Shown: piece after piece, positions 5,868 to 12,582 of the stretch
How the letters are laid out: each line of letters begins with the position of its first letter
Position numbering within the stretch: position 1 is the first letter of the stretch
NCBI GenBank assembly: GCA_035759925.1
Contig: DASTTY010000018.1
Span: forward strand, 1 to 14,847
Direction: 5' to 3'
Length of the DNA stretch: 14,847 nucleotides
Origin: RHKX01 sp035759925
Lineage (GTDB): Bacteria; Actinomycetota; Thermoleophilia; Solirubrobacterales; 70-9
Translations under genes and position numbers: made by a program
The notes under the pieces: generated by a model
What the model saw: the letters and a program-made list of their open reading frames with translations, nothing else
Told to the model about the DNA's origin: nothing
The model's database searches: none

Positions 5868-5877
5868 CGCCGCGCCG

Positions 5878-6213
5878 ATGGCACCCGCCTCCTCGACCTC
5901 GACATCCGTCCCCGCGCGCAGCCACGACCAGCGCATGAGGGCACTCGAGGCGGCGAACGAGATCCGCACGAGGCGGGCGCAGCTGAAGCGCGATCTCAAG
6001 GCCGGCAAGGTCGCGATCGAGGGCCTGCTCCTCGACCCGCCCGAGTACCTGGAGACCGCCAAGGTCTTCGACATGATGCTGGCCGTCCCGAAGTACGGGC
6101 GCGTCAAGGTCAATCGGATTCTCAACCAGTGCCGGGTCTCGCCGTCGAAGACGATCGGCGGGCTCTCGGTCCGGCAGCGCTCTGAGCTCGTCGCTCTCCT
6201 GCGACGCCGCTGA
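5878..6213 (+). CDS. mihF: Actinobacterial integration host factor (mIHF)
   Basis: 111 residues from ATG 5878. mIHF is a small nucleoid DNA-binding protein of actinobacteria, unrelated in fold to enteric IHF. It bends DNA and affects nucleoid structure. Similarity to the family covers the N-terminal helix (RMRALEAANEIRTRRAQLKRDLKAGKV) and the DNA-binding part with a helix-two-turn-helix (AKVFDMMLAVPKYGRVKVNRIL), ending in GGLSVRQRSELVALL. The latter fits the usual LPGVGKVRA-type core, with P-K-Y-G in place of P-G-V-G. GTG 5857 and ATG 5863 are in frame upstream. ATG 5878 is preferred because the other two start codons overlap or precede the -10 box. The position directly before gmk is the conserved actinobacterial arrangement. 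Confidence 0.9.
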   Translation: MAPASSTSTSVPARSHDQRMRALEAANEIRTRRAQLKRDLKAGKVAIEGLLLDPPEYLETAKVFDMMLAVPKYGRVKVNRILNQCRVSPSKTIGGLSVRQRSELVALLRRR

Positions 6214-6234
6214 GCCCGGTAAGAATCGGCAGTC

Positions 6235-6786
6235 GTGGCGGCTGTCTTCGTGATCACGGGACCCTCGGGCGTCGGCAAGGGAACGCTGATCAGCGCGGTC
6301 CGCGACCTCGTGCCCGAGCTCGAGCTCTCGACCTCGGCCACGACCCGAGCCCGTCGCGCCGGTGAGGTCGACGGCGTCGACTATCACTTCATCGATCCTG
6401 AGGAGTTCGACCGGCGCGTCGCCGAAGGCCGGTTCCTCGAGCACGCCACCTACAGCGGCAACCAGTACGGAACGCTGCGGACCGAGGTCGAGGAGCGCAA
6501 CGCCCGCGGCGCCCCCGTGGTCCTCGAGATCGAGCTCCAGGGCGCCCGCCAGATCCGGGCGACGATGCCGGAGGCGGTCCAGATCTTCATCGCGCCGCCC
6601 GACCCCGCCGACCTCCGCCGCCGGCTCGAGGGCCGCGGCACCGACGATGCGGAGACGATCGAGTCCCGGCTCGCCGTCGCCGAGGAGGAGCTCGCCGCCC
6701 GTGGCGAGTTCCCGCACACTGTCGTCAACGACGACATCGACCGCGCCGCCGCCGAGCTTGCGGCGCTGATCCGGTCGGACGGCTGA
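6235..6786 (+). CDS. gmk: Guanylate kinase
   Basis: 183 residues from GTG 6235. It phosphorylates GMP to GDP with ATP. The P-loop GPSGVGKGT is at residues 9-17. The GMP-binding region has STSATTRARRAGEVDGVDYHF and later EHATYSGNQYGT, and the LID-region arginines sit in PADLRRRLEGRGTDD. Length is slightly under the usual 200 residues, and the end VVNDDIDRAAAELAALI is the normal C-terminus, so the gene is complete. It follows mihF by 21 nt without a clear Shine-Dalgarno. TAAGAAT at 6220-6226 could be a poor -10 for a leaderless start, but co-transcription with mihF is as likely. rpoZ is next, as in most bacteria. Confidence 0.95.
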   Translation: MAAVFVITGPSGVGKGTLISAVRDLVPELELSTSATTRARRAGEVDGVDYHFIDPEEFDRRVAEGRFLEHATYSGNQYGTLRTEVEERNARGAPVVLEIELQGARQIRATMPEAVQIFIAPPDPADLRRRLEGRGTDDAETIESRLAVAEEELAARGEFPHTVVNDDIDRAAAELAALIRSDG

Positions 6787-6800
6787 AGGCCGCCGTTCCC

Positions 6801-6806
6801 TACACT
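6801..6806 (+). promoter_or_regulatory. Candidate -10 box of rpoZ, leaderless type
   Basis: TACACT at 6801-6806 lies in the 28-nt gap between gmk and rpoZ and ends 8 nt before ATG 6815. The flanking CCTACACT is repeated exactly in front of dxr (8376-8383), at nearly the same distance from that start. No convincing -35 was found. No Shine-Dalgarno is present before rpoZ, in line with a leaderless mRNA. Confidence 0.5.
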
Positions 6807-6814
6807 GCCCGGCG

Positions 6815-7045
6815 ATGATCAAGCCTCGAGTAGACAAGTTGATGGAGAAGACCGACTCGCATTACACGGCGGTCGTCGTCGCCGCGAAGCGAGCCCGGCA
6901 GCTGAACAGCTACTACCGCGCGCTCGGTGAGGGCACGTACGAGGAGCACACGCCGCCGATGGTCGAGGCCGACAGCGACAACTACCTCACGATCGCCCTC
7001 GAGGAGTTCGCGGCCGGCAAGATCGACTACGAGTACCGGCACTAG
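6815..7045 (+). CDS. rpoZ: RNA polymerase omega subunit
   Basis: 76 residues. Omega binds beta-prime and assists RNA polymerase assembly. The sequence has the family core VVVAAKRARQLNSYYRALGEG, followed by the C-terminal block LTIALEEFAAGKIDYEY, which corresponds to the common KPL..ALEE...GK stretch. The N-terminus (MIKPRVDKLMEKTDSHYTAVVVA) fits omega proteins that begin close to the fold, so ATG 6815 is well supported. It sits between gmk and coaBC, the usual neighbours. It is preceded by a TACACT box rather than a ribosome binding site, so a leaderless transcript is likely. Confidence 0.93.
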   Translation: MIKPRVDKLMEKTDSHYTAVVVAAKRARQLNSYYRALGEGTYEEHTPPMVEADSDNYLTIALEEFAAGKIDYEYRH

Positions 7046-7055
7046 ATCTCTCCCC

Positions 7056-7078
7056 GCGCCGCCCGGAGCCGGCGGCGC
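7056..7078 (+). other. GC-rich hairpin between rpoZ and coaBC
   Basis: GCGCCGCC (7056-7063) and GGCGGCGC (7071-7078) form a perfect 8-bp stem with a 7-nt loop, starting 10 nt after the rpoZ stop. No T-run follows, and the coaBC Shine-Dalgarno GGAGGA begins only 9 nt after the stem. It could be an attenuator, an RNA-stabilising 3' end for rpoZ or a processing site; the sequence alone cannot decide. Confidence 0.5.
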
Positions 7079-7086
7079 AGCACAGC

Positions 7087-7092
7087 GGAGGA
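7087..7092 (+). promoter_or_regulatory. Ribosome binding site of coaBC
   Basis: GGAGGA with a 4-nt gap to GTG 7097. It fixes the GTG start and contrasts with the preceding genes, which lack such sites. coaBC is therefore probably translated from a longer mRNA continuing from rpoZ. Confidence 0.8.
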
Positions 7093-7096
7093 AGCC

Positions 7097-8344
7097 GTGG
7101 CAAGAATCCTGATCGGCGTCAGCGGCGGGATCGCCGCCTACAAGGCGGTCGAGCTCAGCCGGCTGGCGACGCAGGCCGGCCACGGCGTCCGGGTGACGAT
7201 GACCGATGCCGCCGCGCGGTTCGTCGGCGCGGCGACGTTCGAGGGGATCACCGGCGCCCCGGTGCTGGTCGACGAGTTCAGCCGCGATCCTCTGCGTGGC
7301 ACCTATCCCGGCGACGAGCTGCCCGCTCACGATCCGATCTCCCACCTCGCGGTCGTCGAGCGCGCCGATGCGTTCGCCGTCGCCCCCGCCTCGGCGAACA
7401 CGCTCGCGAAGCTGGCCGCGGGCATCTGCGACTCCTTCTTGACCACCTCGTTCCTCGCCTGTACCGCACCGCGGATCGTCGCCCCGGCGATGAACGGGCG
7501 GATGTGGGAAGCGGCGGCGACGCGGGCCAACGTCGCGACCCTGCGCGAGCGTGGGATCGAGGTGATGGAGCCGGGGGAGGGGGCGCTCGCGTCCCGTGGT
7601 GAGCACGGTCGTGGCCGGATGCCCGAGCCGGAGGAGATCCTCGCGGCGATCGAAGCGGCGATCGGCGCGAACCGCGCCGGCGGCGCCGATCCCGCGGATC
7701 TGGCCGGTCGCCGCGTCCTCGTCACCGCCGGCGGCACCCGCGAGCCGATCGACCCCGTCCGCTTCGTCGGCAACCGCTCGAGCGGTCGGATGGGCGTCGC
7801 CCTCGCCGAGGCGGCTGCCCGGCGCGGCGCCGCGGTGACGCTGATCGCCGCCAACGTCGCCCTCCCGGTCGCCGCCGGGGTCGAGCGCGTCGACGTGAGC
7901 AGCGCCGCCGAGCTCGAGGCTGCGACCGCGAAAGCCTTCGAGGACGCCGACATCCTCCTGATGGCCGCCGCCGTCGCCGACTACCGTCCCGCCGATCCCG
8001 ATCCCGGCAAGCTGGCCCGCGAGGAGGGAACCCGGCTGACGCTCGAGCTCGAGCCGACCGCGGACGTCCTCGCCGGCCTCGCCGGGAGCCGTCGCAACGG
8101 CCAGGTCCTCGTCGGCTTCGCTGCCGAGCACGGCGGCGACTTCGTCGCCCGCGCGCGCGGCAAGCTCGAGCGCAAGGGGATCGACGCGATCGTGGTCAAC
8201 GACGTCTCCGACAGCACGATCGGCTTCGAGTCGTCGGACAACGAGGTGACGATCGTCTCCACCGCCGGCGAGGAGCGGCTCCCGCGCGGCTCCAAGCGGG
8301 ATCTCGCCGACGCGATCCTCGACCGGGTGGTCGCGCTCCGCTGA
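7097..8344 (+). CDS. coaBC: Bifunctional phosphopantothenoylcysteine decarboxylase / phosphopantothenate-cysteine ligase
   Basis: 415 residues. The CoaC half is an FMN flavoprotein that decarboxylates phosphopantothenoylcysteine; the CoaB half ligates cysteine to phosphopantothenate. Both are steps of coenzyme A synthesis. CoaC features are VSGGIAAYKAVEL near the start, the catalytic His in SHLAVVERAD, APASANTLAKLAAG and PAMN. CoaB features are VTAGGTREPIDPVRFVGNRSSGRMG from about residue 210, MAAAVADYRP and VNDVSDSTIGFESSDNEV. In the flap motif, E. coli Dfp has ACGDIGPGRM with reducing Cys158. Here the corresponding stretch is ASRGEHGRGRM, with Ser166 where the Cys would be and one extra residue. 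The Ser may occur more widely in some phyla; I could not check. Start GTG 7097 is supported by the GGAGGA site. The gene is otherwise complete, at normal length. Confidence 0.95.
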   Translation: MARILIGVSGGIAAYKAVELSRLATQAGHGVRVTMTDAAARFVGAATFEGITGAPVLVDEFSRDPLRGTYPGDELPAHDPISHLAVVERADAFAVAPASANTLAKLAAGICDSFLTTSFLACTAPRIVAPAMNGRMWEAAATRANVATLRERGIEVMEPGEGALASRGEHGRGRMPEPEEILAAIEAAIGANRAGGADPADLAGRRVLVTAGGTREPIDPVRFVGNRSSGRMGVALAEAAARRGAAVTLIAANVALPVAAGVERVDVSSAAELEAATAKAFEDADILLMAAAVADYRPADPDPGKLAREEGTRLTLELEPTADVLAGLAGSRRNGQVLVGFAAEHGGDFVARARGKLERKGIDAIVVNDVSDSTIGFESSDNEVTIVSTAGEERLPRGSKRDLADAILDRVVALR

Positions 8345-8377
8345 GCCGGCGATGGCGAGCCGGTCGGCGCTCGTTCC

Positions 8378-8383
8378 TACACT
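8378..8383 (+). promoter_or_regulatory. Candidate -10 box of dxr, leaderless type
   Basis: TACACT ends 7 nt before GTG 8391. The octamer CCTACACT matches the one before rpoZ. The -35 region is not clear; TGGCGA at 8353-8358, with a 19-nt spacer, is the best weak candidate. This box argues that dxr starts at GTG 8391 and not at the in-frame ATG 8352. Confidence 0.5.
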
Positions 8384-8390
8384 TGCTCCC

Positions 8391-9557
8391 GTGAAGGACG
8401 TGCTCATCCTCGGCTCGACCGGCTCGATCGGCGAGCAGGCGATCGACGTCGCCGGCCGCTCGGCCGAGATCCGGATCGCCGGGCTCTCGGCTGATTCGAG
8501 CTGGGAGCGCCTGCTGGTGCAGGCCGACGCCGCCGGCGTCGCCACGGTCGCCCTCGCCGATGCGGATGCGGCGGCGGCGGCCCGCAATTCGGGCTGGCGC
8601 GGCACCGTCCTCGCCGGCGAGGAGGGCGTCCGTGACCTGATCGCGCGCAGCGAGCCCGACGTCGTCCTCAACGCGATCGTCGGATCGGCCGGGCTCGGCC
8701 CGACGATCGCCGTGCTCAGCGAGGGCATCGAGCTGGCGCTTGCCAACAAGGAGAGCCTCGTCGTCGGCGGCGAGCTCGTGATGGCGCTCGCGGAGGCGGC
8801 CGACGCCCGGATCGTCCCGGTCGACTCCGAGCACTCGGCGCTTCATCAGCTCGTCGGCTCGGAGCCCCCGGGCGTCGTCGAGCGGTTGATCCTGACCGCC
8901 TCCGGCGGGCCGTTCCGGGGCCGATCCGACCTCGACGAGGTCACCCGCGAGGAGGCGCTCGCGCATCCAACCTGGGACATGGGCGGGAAGATCACGATCG
9001 ACTCGGCGACGCTGATGAACAAGGGCCTGGAGCTGATCGAGGCCCATCACCTGTTCGCGGTGCCCTACGAGCGGATCGACGTGGTCGTCCATCCCCAGTC
9101 GCTGATCCACTCGCTGATCAGCCTGATCGACGGGGCGATGCTCGCCCACCTCGGCCACCCCGACATGCGGGTGCCGATCGCCTACGCGCTGCACGGACCC
9201 GACCGGATCGAGCTGCCGGTCGAGCCACTCGACCTCGCCGCCGTCGGCGAGCTCAGCTTCGAGGAGCCCGACGCCGCCGCGTTCCCGTGCCTGCGTCTCG
9301 CCCGCGAAGCCGGCGAGGCCGGCGGCATGGCGCCCTGCGTGCTCAACGCCGCCAACGAGGTGGCGGTCGGCGCCTTCCTCGCCGGGGAGATCGCCTTCAC
9401 CGGCATCCCGGCGCTCGTCGAGCGCGTACTGGAGTCGGTCCCGGCGCCGCCCCCCGCTCACTTCGCCGACCTGTTCGAGTGCGATCGCGAGGCGCGGCTC
9501 CGTGCCGAGGCGGAGCTGAATGCGGTCGCCGCCGCACCGGAGGCGGGGCGGCGATGA
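8391..9557 (+). CDS. dxr: 1-deoxy-D-xylulose 5-phosphate reductoisomerase
   Basis: 388 residues from GTG 8391. It converts DXP to MEP with NADPH, the first committed step of the MEP isoprenoid pathway. The NADPH-binding GSTGSIGEQ is at residues 8-16, and ALANKESLVVGGEL follows. The metal-binding site is DSEHSA (D145, E147), with E214 in MNKGLELIEAH. The ASGGPFRG loop, the PTWDMGGKITIDSATLMNKG block and the C-terminal NAANEVAV helix region are all intact. ATG 8352, in frame, would add 13 residues (MASRSALVPTLAP) that do not resemble the family N-terminus and would overlap the likely promoter. The gene starts 46 nt after coaBC and ends in a 4-nt ATGA overlap with rseP, so these two are translationally coupled. 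The dxr-rseP pairing is widespread in bacteria. Confidence 0.96.
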   Translation: MKDVLILGSTGSIGEQAIDVAGRSAEIRIAGLSADSSWERLLVQADAAGVATVALADADAAAAARNSGWRGTVLAGEEGVRDLIARSEPDVVLNAIVGSAGLGPTIAVLSEGIELALANKESLVVGGELVMALAEAADARIVPVDSEHSALHQLVGSEPPGVVERLILTASGGPFRGRSDLDEVTREEALAHPTWDMGGKITIDSATLMNKGLELIEAHHLFAVPYERIDVVVHPQSLIHSLISLIDGAMLAHLGHPDMRVPIAYALHGPDRIELPVEPLDLAAVGELSFEEPDAAAFPCLRLAREAGEAGGMAPCVLNAANEVAVGAFLAGEIAFTGIPALVERVLESVPAPPPAHFADLFECDREARLRAEAELNAVAAAPEAGRR

Positions 9558-10678
9558 GCTGGCTGCTGGCCATCGCCGGGTTCGCGATGCTCGTGGTCCT
9601 CCACGAGGCCGGTCACTTCACCGCCGCGAAGCTCGTCGGCATGCGGGTCGAGCGGTTCTTCCTGTTCTTCCCGCCGAAGCTCGTCTCCGTTCGCCGCGGC
9701 GAGACCGAGTACGGGATCGGTGCGATCCCGCTCGGCGGCTTCGTGAAGATCACCGGGATGAACCCCGAGGAGGAGATCCCTCCCGAGGTCGAGGACCGCG
9801 CCTACTACCGGCAACCGGTCTGGAAGCGGATCTTCGTGATCGCTGCCGGCCCGTTCGTGAACATCGCCCTGGCGCTGATCCTCTTCTTCGCCCTCGCCGT
9901 CGGGTTCGGGCTCGACACCGGCCCGACGAACACGGTCGGCACCGTCAGCGCCGACCTCCCCGCGGCCAAGGTCCTGCAGCCCGGGGACAAGCTCATCGCA
10001 GTCGACGGCAAGCGGGTCGCCGGCTTGCCGCCGGAGCGGCTCGCCGACTCGGTTCGCAGGCAGGTCGGGACCCACGAGTGCGCCGGCCAGCCGACCGATG
10101 GCTGCGTCGCGACGACCGCCGCGACGCTGAAGGTGATTCGCGACGGCGAGCCGCTGACCGTTCGGGTCAAGCCCGTCTACAGCGCCCCCGAGCAGGTCCC
10201 CGGCCAGCCCGCCGTCGAGCCGCGCATGGTCGTCGGCTTCGGCTACGAGGCGAACCGCGAGACGGTCCCGGCCGGCGAGGCCGCCAGCTTCGCGTTCGAC
10301 CGACTCTGGTACGTGACCTCACAGACGGCCACCGTCTTCGCGAACATCTTCAACCCGGAGGTGCGGGACCAGATCTCGGGCGTCGTCGGTGCCACCGAGG
10401 TGACGAGGCAGAGCTTCGAGTTCGACACCCGCCAGGCGATCGGCGTGCTCGCGGTGATCAGCCTCTCGCTCGGCCTGATCAACCTGCTGCCGTTCCTGCC
10501 GCTCGACGGCGGCCACATCTTCTGGGCGATCGTCGAGAAGATCCGCGGCCGGCCGGTCGCGCTCCGGATCATGGAGCGGTCGGGACTGGTCGGCTTCGCG
10601 CTGGTGATGATCCTGTTCGTGATCGGCCTCGAGAACGACATCGGTCGGCTCACCGGCGACGGCTTCAACGTCCGCTAG
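9554..10678 (+). CDS. rseP: RIP metalloprotease, site-2 protease (RseP/Rip1 family)
   Basis: 374 residues. This is an inner-membrane zinc protease that cleaves transmembrane substrates such as anti-sigma factors. The zinc motif HEAGH is at residues 17-21 in the first membrane segment, and the second ligand motif LDGGH is at 317-321. A hydrophobic segment (FVNIALALILFFALAVGF) lies near residue 104, and a PDZ-like domain follows (PGDKLIAVDGKRV). The last segments are ISLSLGLINLLPFLPL and VGFALVMILFVIGLE. It has one PDZ domain, as in actinobacterial and Gram-positive members, against two in E. coli. Cysteines in the PDZ region (HECAGQPTDGC) are a small insertion not seen in every homologue; disulfide formation is speculation. 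The start codon overlaps the dxr stop. The substrate is not evident from this window. Confidence 0.94.
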   Translation: MSWLLAIAGFAMLVVLHEAGHFTAAKLVGMRVERFFLFFPPKLVSVRRGETEYGIGAIPLGGFVKITGMNPEEEIPPEVEDRAYYRQPVWKRIFVIAAGPFVNIALALILFFALAVGFGLDTGPTNTVGTVSADLPAAKVLQPGDKLIAVDGKRVAGLPPERLADSVRRQVGTHECAGQPTDGCVATTAATLKVIRDGEPLTVRVKPVYSAPEQVPGQPAVEPRMVVGFGYEANRETVPAGEAASFAFDRLWYVTSQTATVFANIFNPEVRDQISGVVGATEVTRQSFEFDTRQAIGVLAVISLSLGLINLLPFLPLDGGHIFWAIVEKIRGRPVALRIMERSGLVGFALVMILFVIGLENDIGRLTGDGFNVR

Positions 10679-10758
10679 ATCGGTCCTCCGGGCCGCATTC
10701 CCGCTGCGTTGCGGTAGTTTTCGGCTCACCCGAGAACCCTGGAGGAGGGCGACTGAGG
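10679..10758 (+). promoter_or_regulatory. Intergenic region before fadD with strong ribosome binding site
   Basis: This 80-nt gap holds a hairpin with one G-U pair, CGGTCC-TCC-GGGCCG (10681-10695), then CCGC-TGCGTT-GCGG followed by TAGTTTT (10701-10720). The second could be a short weak terminator or contain a -10-like TAGTTT. GGAGGAGGG at 10741-10749 is a strong Shine-Dalgarno with a 9-nt gap to ATG 10759 and fixes the fadD start. A promoter is likely somewhere here because the function changes, but no convincing -35/-10 pair was seen. Confidence 0.45.
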
Positions 10759-12573
10759 ATGGAAGCGACGGCGGCTGAGCGGTACACGAACGGAGGCCCT
10801 GGCGCCGAGCCGGATGCGTCCAGCTTCCCGGCGGCCTTCCAGCAGACCGTCGCCCGGCTCGGCGACGGCACGGCGATCGTCGACGGCGAGCGGACGCTGA
10901 CCTGGAACGAGCTGCGCGCCCGGGCGGGCGCGGTCGCGGGCGGCCTCGCGTCGCTCGGCGTCAGCAAGGGGGACACGGTCGCGCTGATGCTCAACAACCG
11001 GCTCGAGTTCTTCCCGATCGACCTCGGCGCGGTGACGCTCGGCGCGGTCCCGTTCTCGATCTATCAGACGGCATCGCCGGAGCAGATCGCCTACGTGGTC
11101 GGCGACGCCGGCGCCAAGGTGGCGATCGTCGAGAAGGGCTTCCTGGAGACGTTCGAGAAGGCCCGCGGTGAGCTGCCCGATCTCGAGCACCTGATCGTCC
11201 TCGACGGCGACGGCGGCACCGGGAGCTACGAGGACCTGATCGCGGCCGATCCGGACTTCGACGACGAGGCGGCGGCCGCCGGAGTCGGTCTCGACGACCT
11301 GCTGACCCTGATCTACACATCCGGCACCACCGGCCCCCCGAAGGGCGTGGAGCTGACCCATCGCAACCTGCTCGGCCTCGTCGCCGGCGTCGACGACCTG
11401 ATCGACTTCCCCGAGGAGGGCGGGAAGATCATCTCCTGGCTGCCGGCCGCCCACATCGCCGAGCGCGGCGCCCACTACTACCTGCCGTTGAGCAAGGGCG
11501 GGTCGGTCACGGTCTGCCCCGATCCGCGGCAGATCATCGAGTTCCTGCCGACGGTCCGGCCGACCTGGTTCTTCGCCGTGCCGCGTGTCTGGGAGAAGCT
11601 CAAGGCCGGGCTCGAGACGATGCTGGCGAGCCTCCCCGACGAGCAGCGTGAGCCCGCCCAGAAGGGCCTCGAGGCCGCGATCGCGAAGGTCCGCGCCGAG
11701 CAGGCCGGGGAGGAGGTCCCGGAGGAGGTCGTCGCCGCCGCTGCGGCCATGGAGGAGCAGATGTTCGCCAACCTCCGCGCCCACCTCGGCCTCGATCAGG
11801 TCCTTGCCGTCAACGTCGGCGCCGCGCCGACCCCGGTCGAGGTCCTCGAGTTCTTCCACGCGATCGGGATCCCGGTCGCCGAGCTCTGGGGCATGTCGGA
11901 GACCTGCGGGGCCGCGACCGTCAACCCGCCCGGCAAGGTCAAGCTCGGCACGGTCGGCCCGCCGCTGCCCGGCGTCGAGATCCGGCTCGCCGACGACGGC
12001 GAGGTCCAGGTCCGGGGCAGCCTGATCATGGCCGGCTACCGGAACCTGCCCGAGAAGACCGCCGAGACGCTCGACGAGGAGCGCTGGCTGGCGACCGGCG
12101 ACATCGGCGAGATCGACGAGGACGGCTATCTGCGGATCGTCGATCGCAAGAAGGAGCTGATCATCAATGCCGCCGGCAAGAACATGTCACCGGCTTCGAT
12201 CGAGTCGCATCTGAAGGCGGCGAGCCCGCTGATCGGGCAGGCGGTCGCGATCGGCGACGCCCGTCCCTACAACGTGGCGCTGATCGTCCTCGATCCCGAG
12301 TACGCGCCCGCCTGGGCCGCCAAGCAGGGCATCGACGCCGACGGGGTCGCCGCGCTGGTCGAGAACGAGCAGGTGCTCGCCGCCGTCCAGGCGGCCGTCG
12401 AGGAGGCGAACGCGAAGATGTCGCGGGTCGAGCAGATCAAGAAGTTCGAGCTCCTGCCCGAGGAGTGGCTGCCCGGCGGCGACGAGCTGACGCCGACGAT
12501 GAAGCTGAAGCGGCGCCCGATCGCCGACAAGTACGAAGCCGAGATCGAGGGGCTCTACGCGAAGCCGAAGTAG
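10759..12573 (+). CDS. Long-chain fatty acid-CoA ligase (AMP-binding)
   Basis: 604 residues, the usual size of FadD15-like long-chain acyl-CoA synthetases. It activates a fatty acid to acyl-AMP and then acyl-CoA. The ANL-superfamily motifs are complete: YTSGTTGPPKG at 186-196 (phosphate loop), ELWGMSET at 375-382, TGDIGEIDEDGYLRI from 446, DRKKELIINAAGKNMSP, and the C-terminal lysine region PTMKLKRRPI (K582, K584). The stretch WLPAAHIAERG matches the long-chain synthetase subgroup better than acetyl-CoA or peptide synthetase domains. No signal peptide or membrane span is evident. The gene has its own ribosome binding site and is functionally unlinked to rseP. The exact chain length and physiological substrate cannot be read from the sequence. 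Nine nt separate its stop from the next gene, suggesting an operon with the ribonuclease. Confidence 0.92.
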   Translation: MEATAAERYTNGGPGAEPDASSFPAAFQQTVARLGDGTAIVDGERTLTWNELRARAGAVAGGLASLGVSKGDTVALMLNNRLEFFPIDLGAVTLGAVPFSIYQTASPEQIAYVVGDAGAKVAIVEKGFLETFEKARGELPDLEHLIVLDGDGGTGSYEDLIAADPDFDDEAAAAGVGLDDLLTLIYTSGTTGPPKGVELTHRNLLGLVAGVDDLIDFPEEGGKIISWLPAAHIAERGAHYYLPLSKGGSVTVCPDPRQIIEFLPTVRPTWFFAVPRVWEKLKAGLETMLASLPDEQREPAQKGLEAAIAKVRAEQAGEEVPEEVVAAAAAMEEQMFANLRAHLGLDQVLAVNVGAAPTPVEVLEFFHAIGIPVAELWGMSETCGAATVNPPGKVKLGTVGPPLPGVEIRLADDGEVQVRGSLIMAGYRNLPEKTAETLDEERWLATGDIGEIDEDGYLRIVDRKKELIINAAGKNMSPASIESHLKAASPLIGQAVAIGDARPYNVALIVLDPEYAPAWAAKQGIDADGVAALVENEQVLAAVQAAVEEANAKMSRVEQIKKFELLPEEWLPGGDELTPTMKLKRRPIADKYEAEIEGLYAKPK

Positions 12574-12582
12574 GCGTCCCGC

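Noticed and set aside
8352..8390. dxr start at ATG 8352
   Set aside because: The 13 extra residues do not fit the family N-terminus and the frame there overlaps the TACACT box; GTG 8391 fits both.
6800..8749. Long minus-strand frame opposite rpoZ, coaBC and dxr
   Set aside because: Composition-driven antisense frame; three well-identified genes occupy the plus strand.
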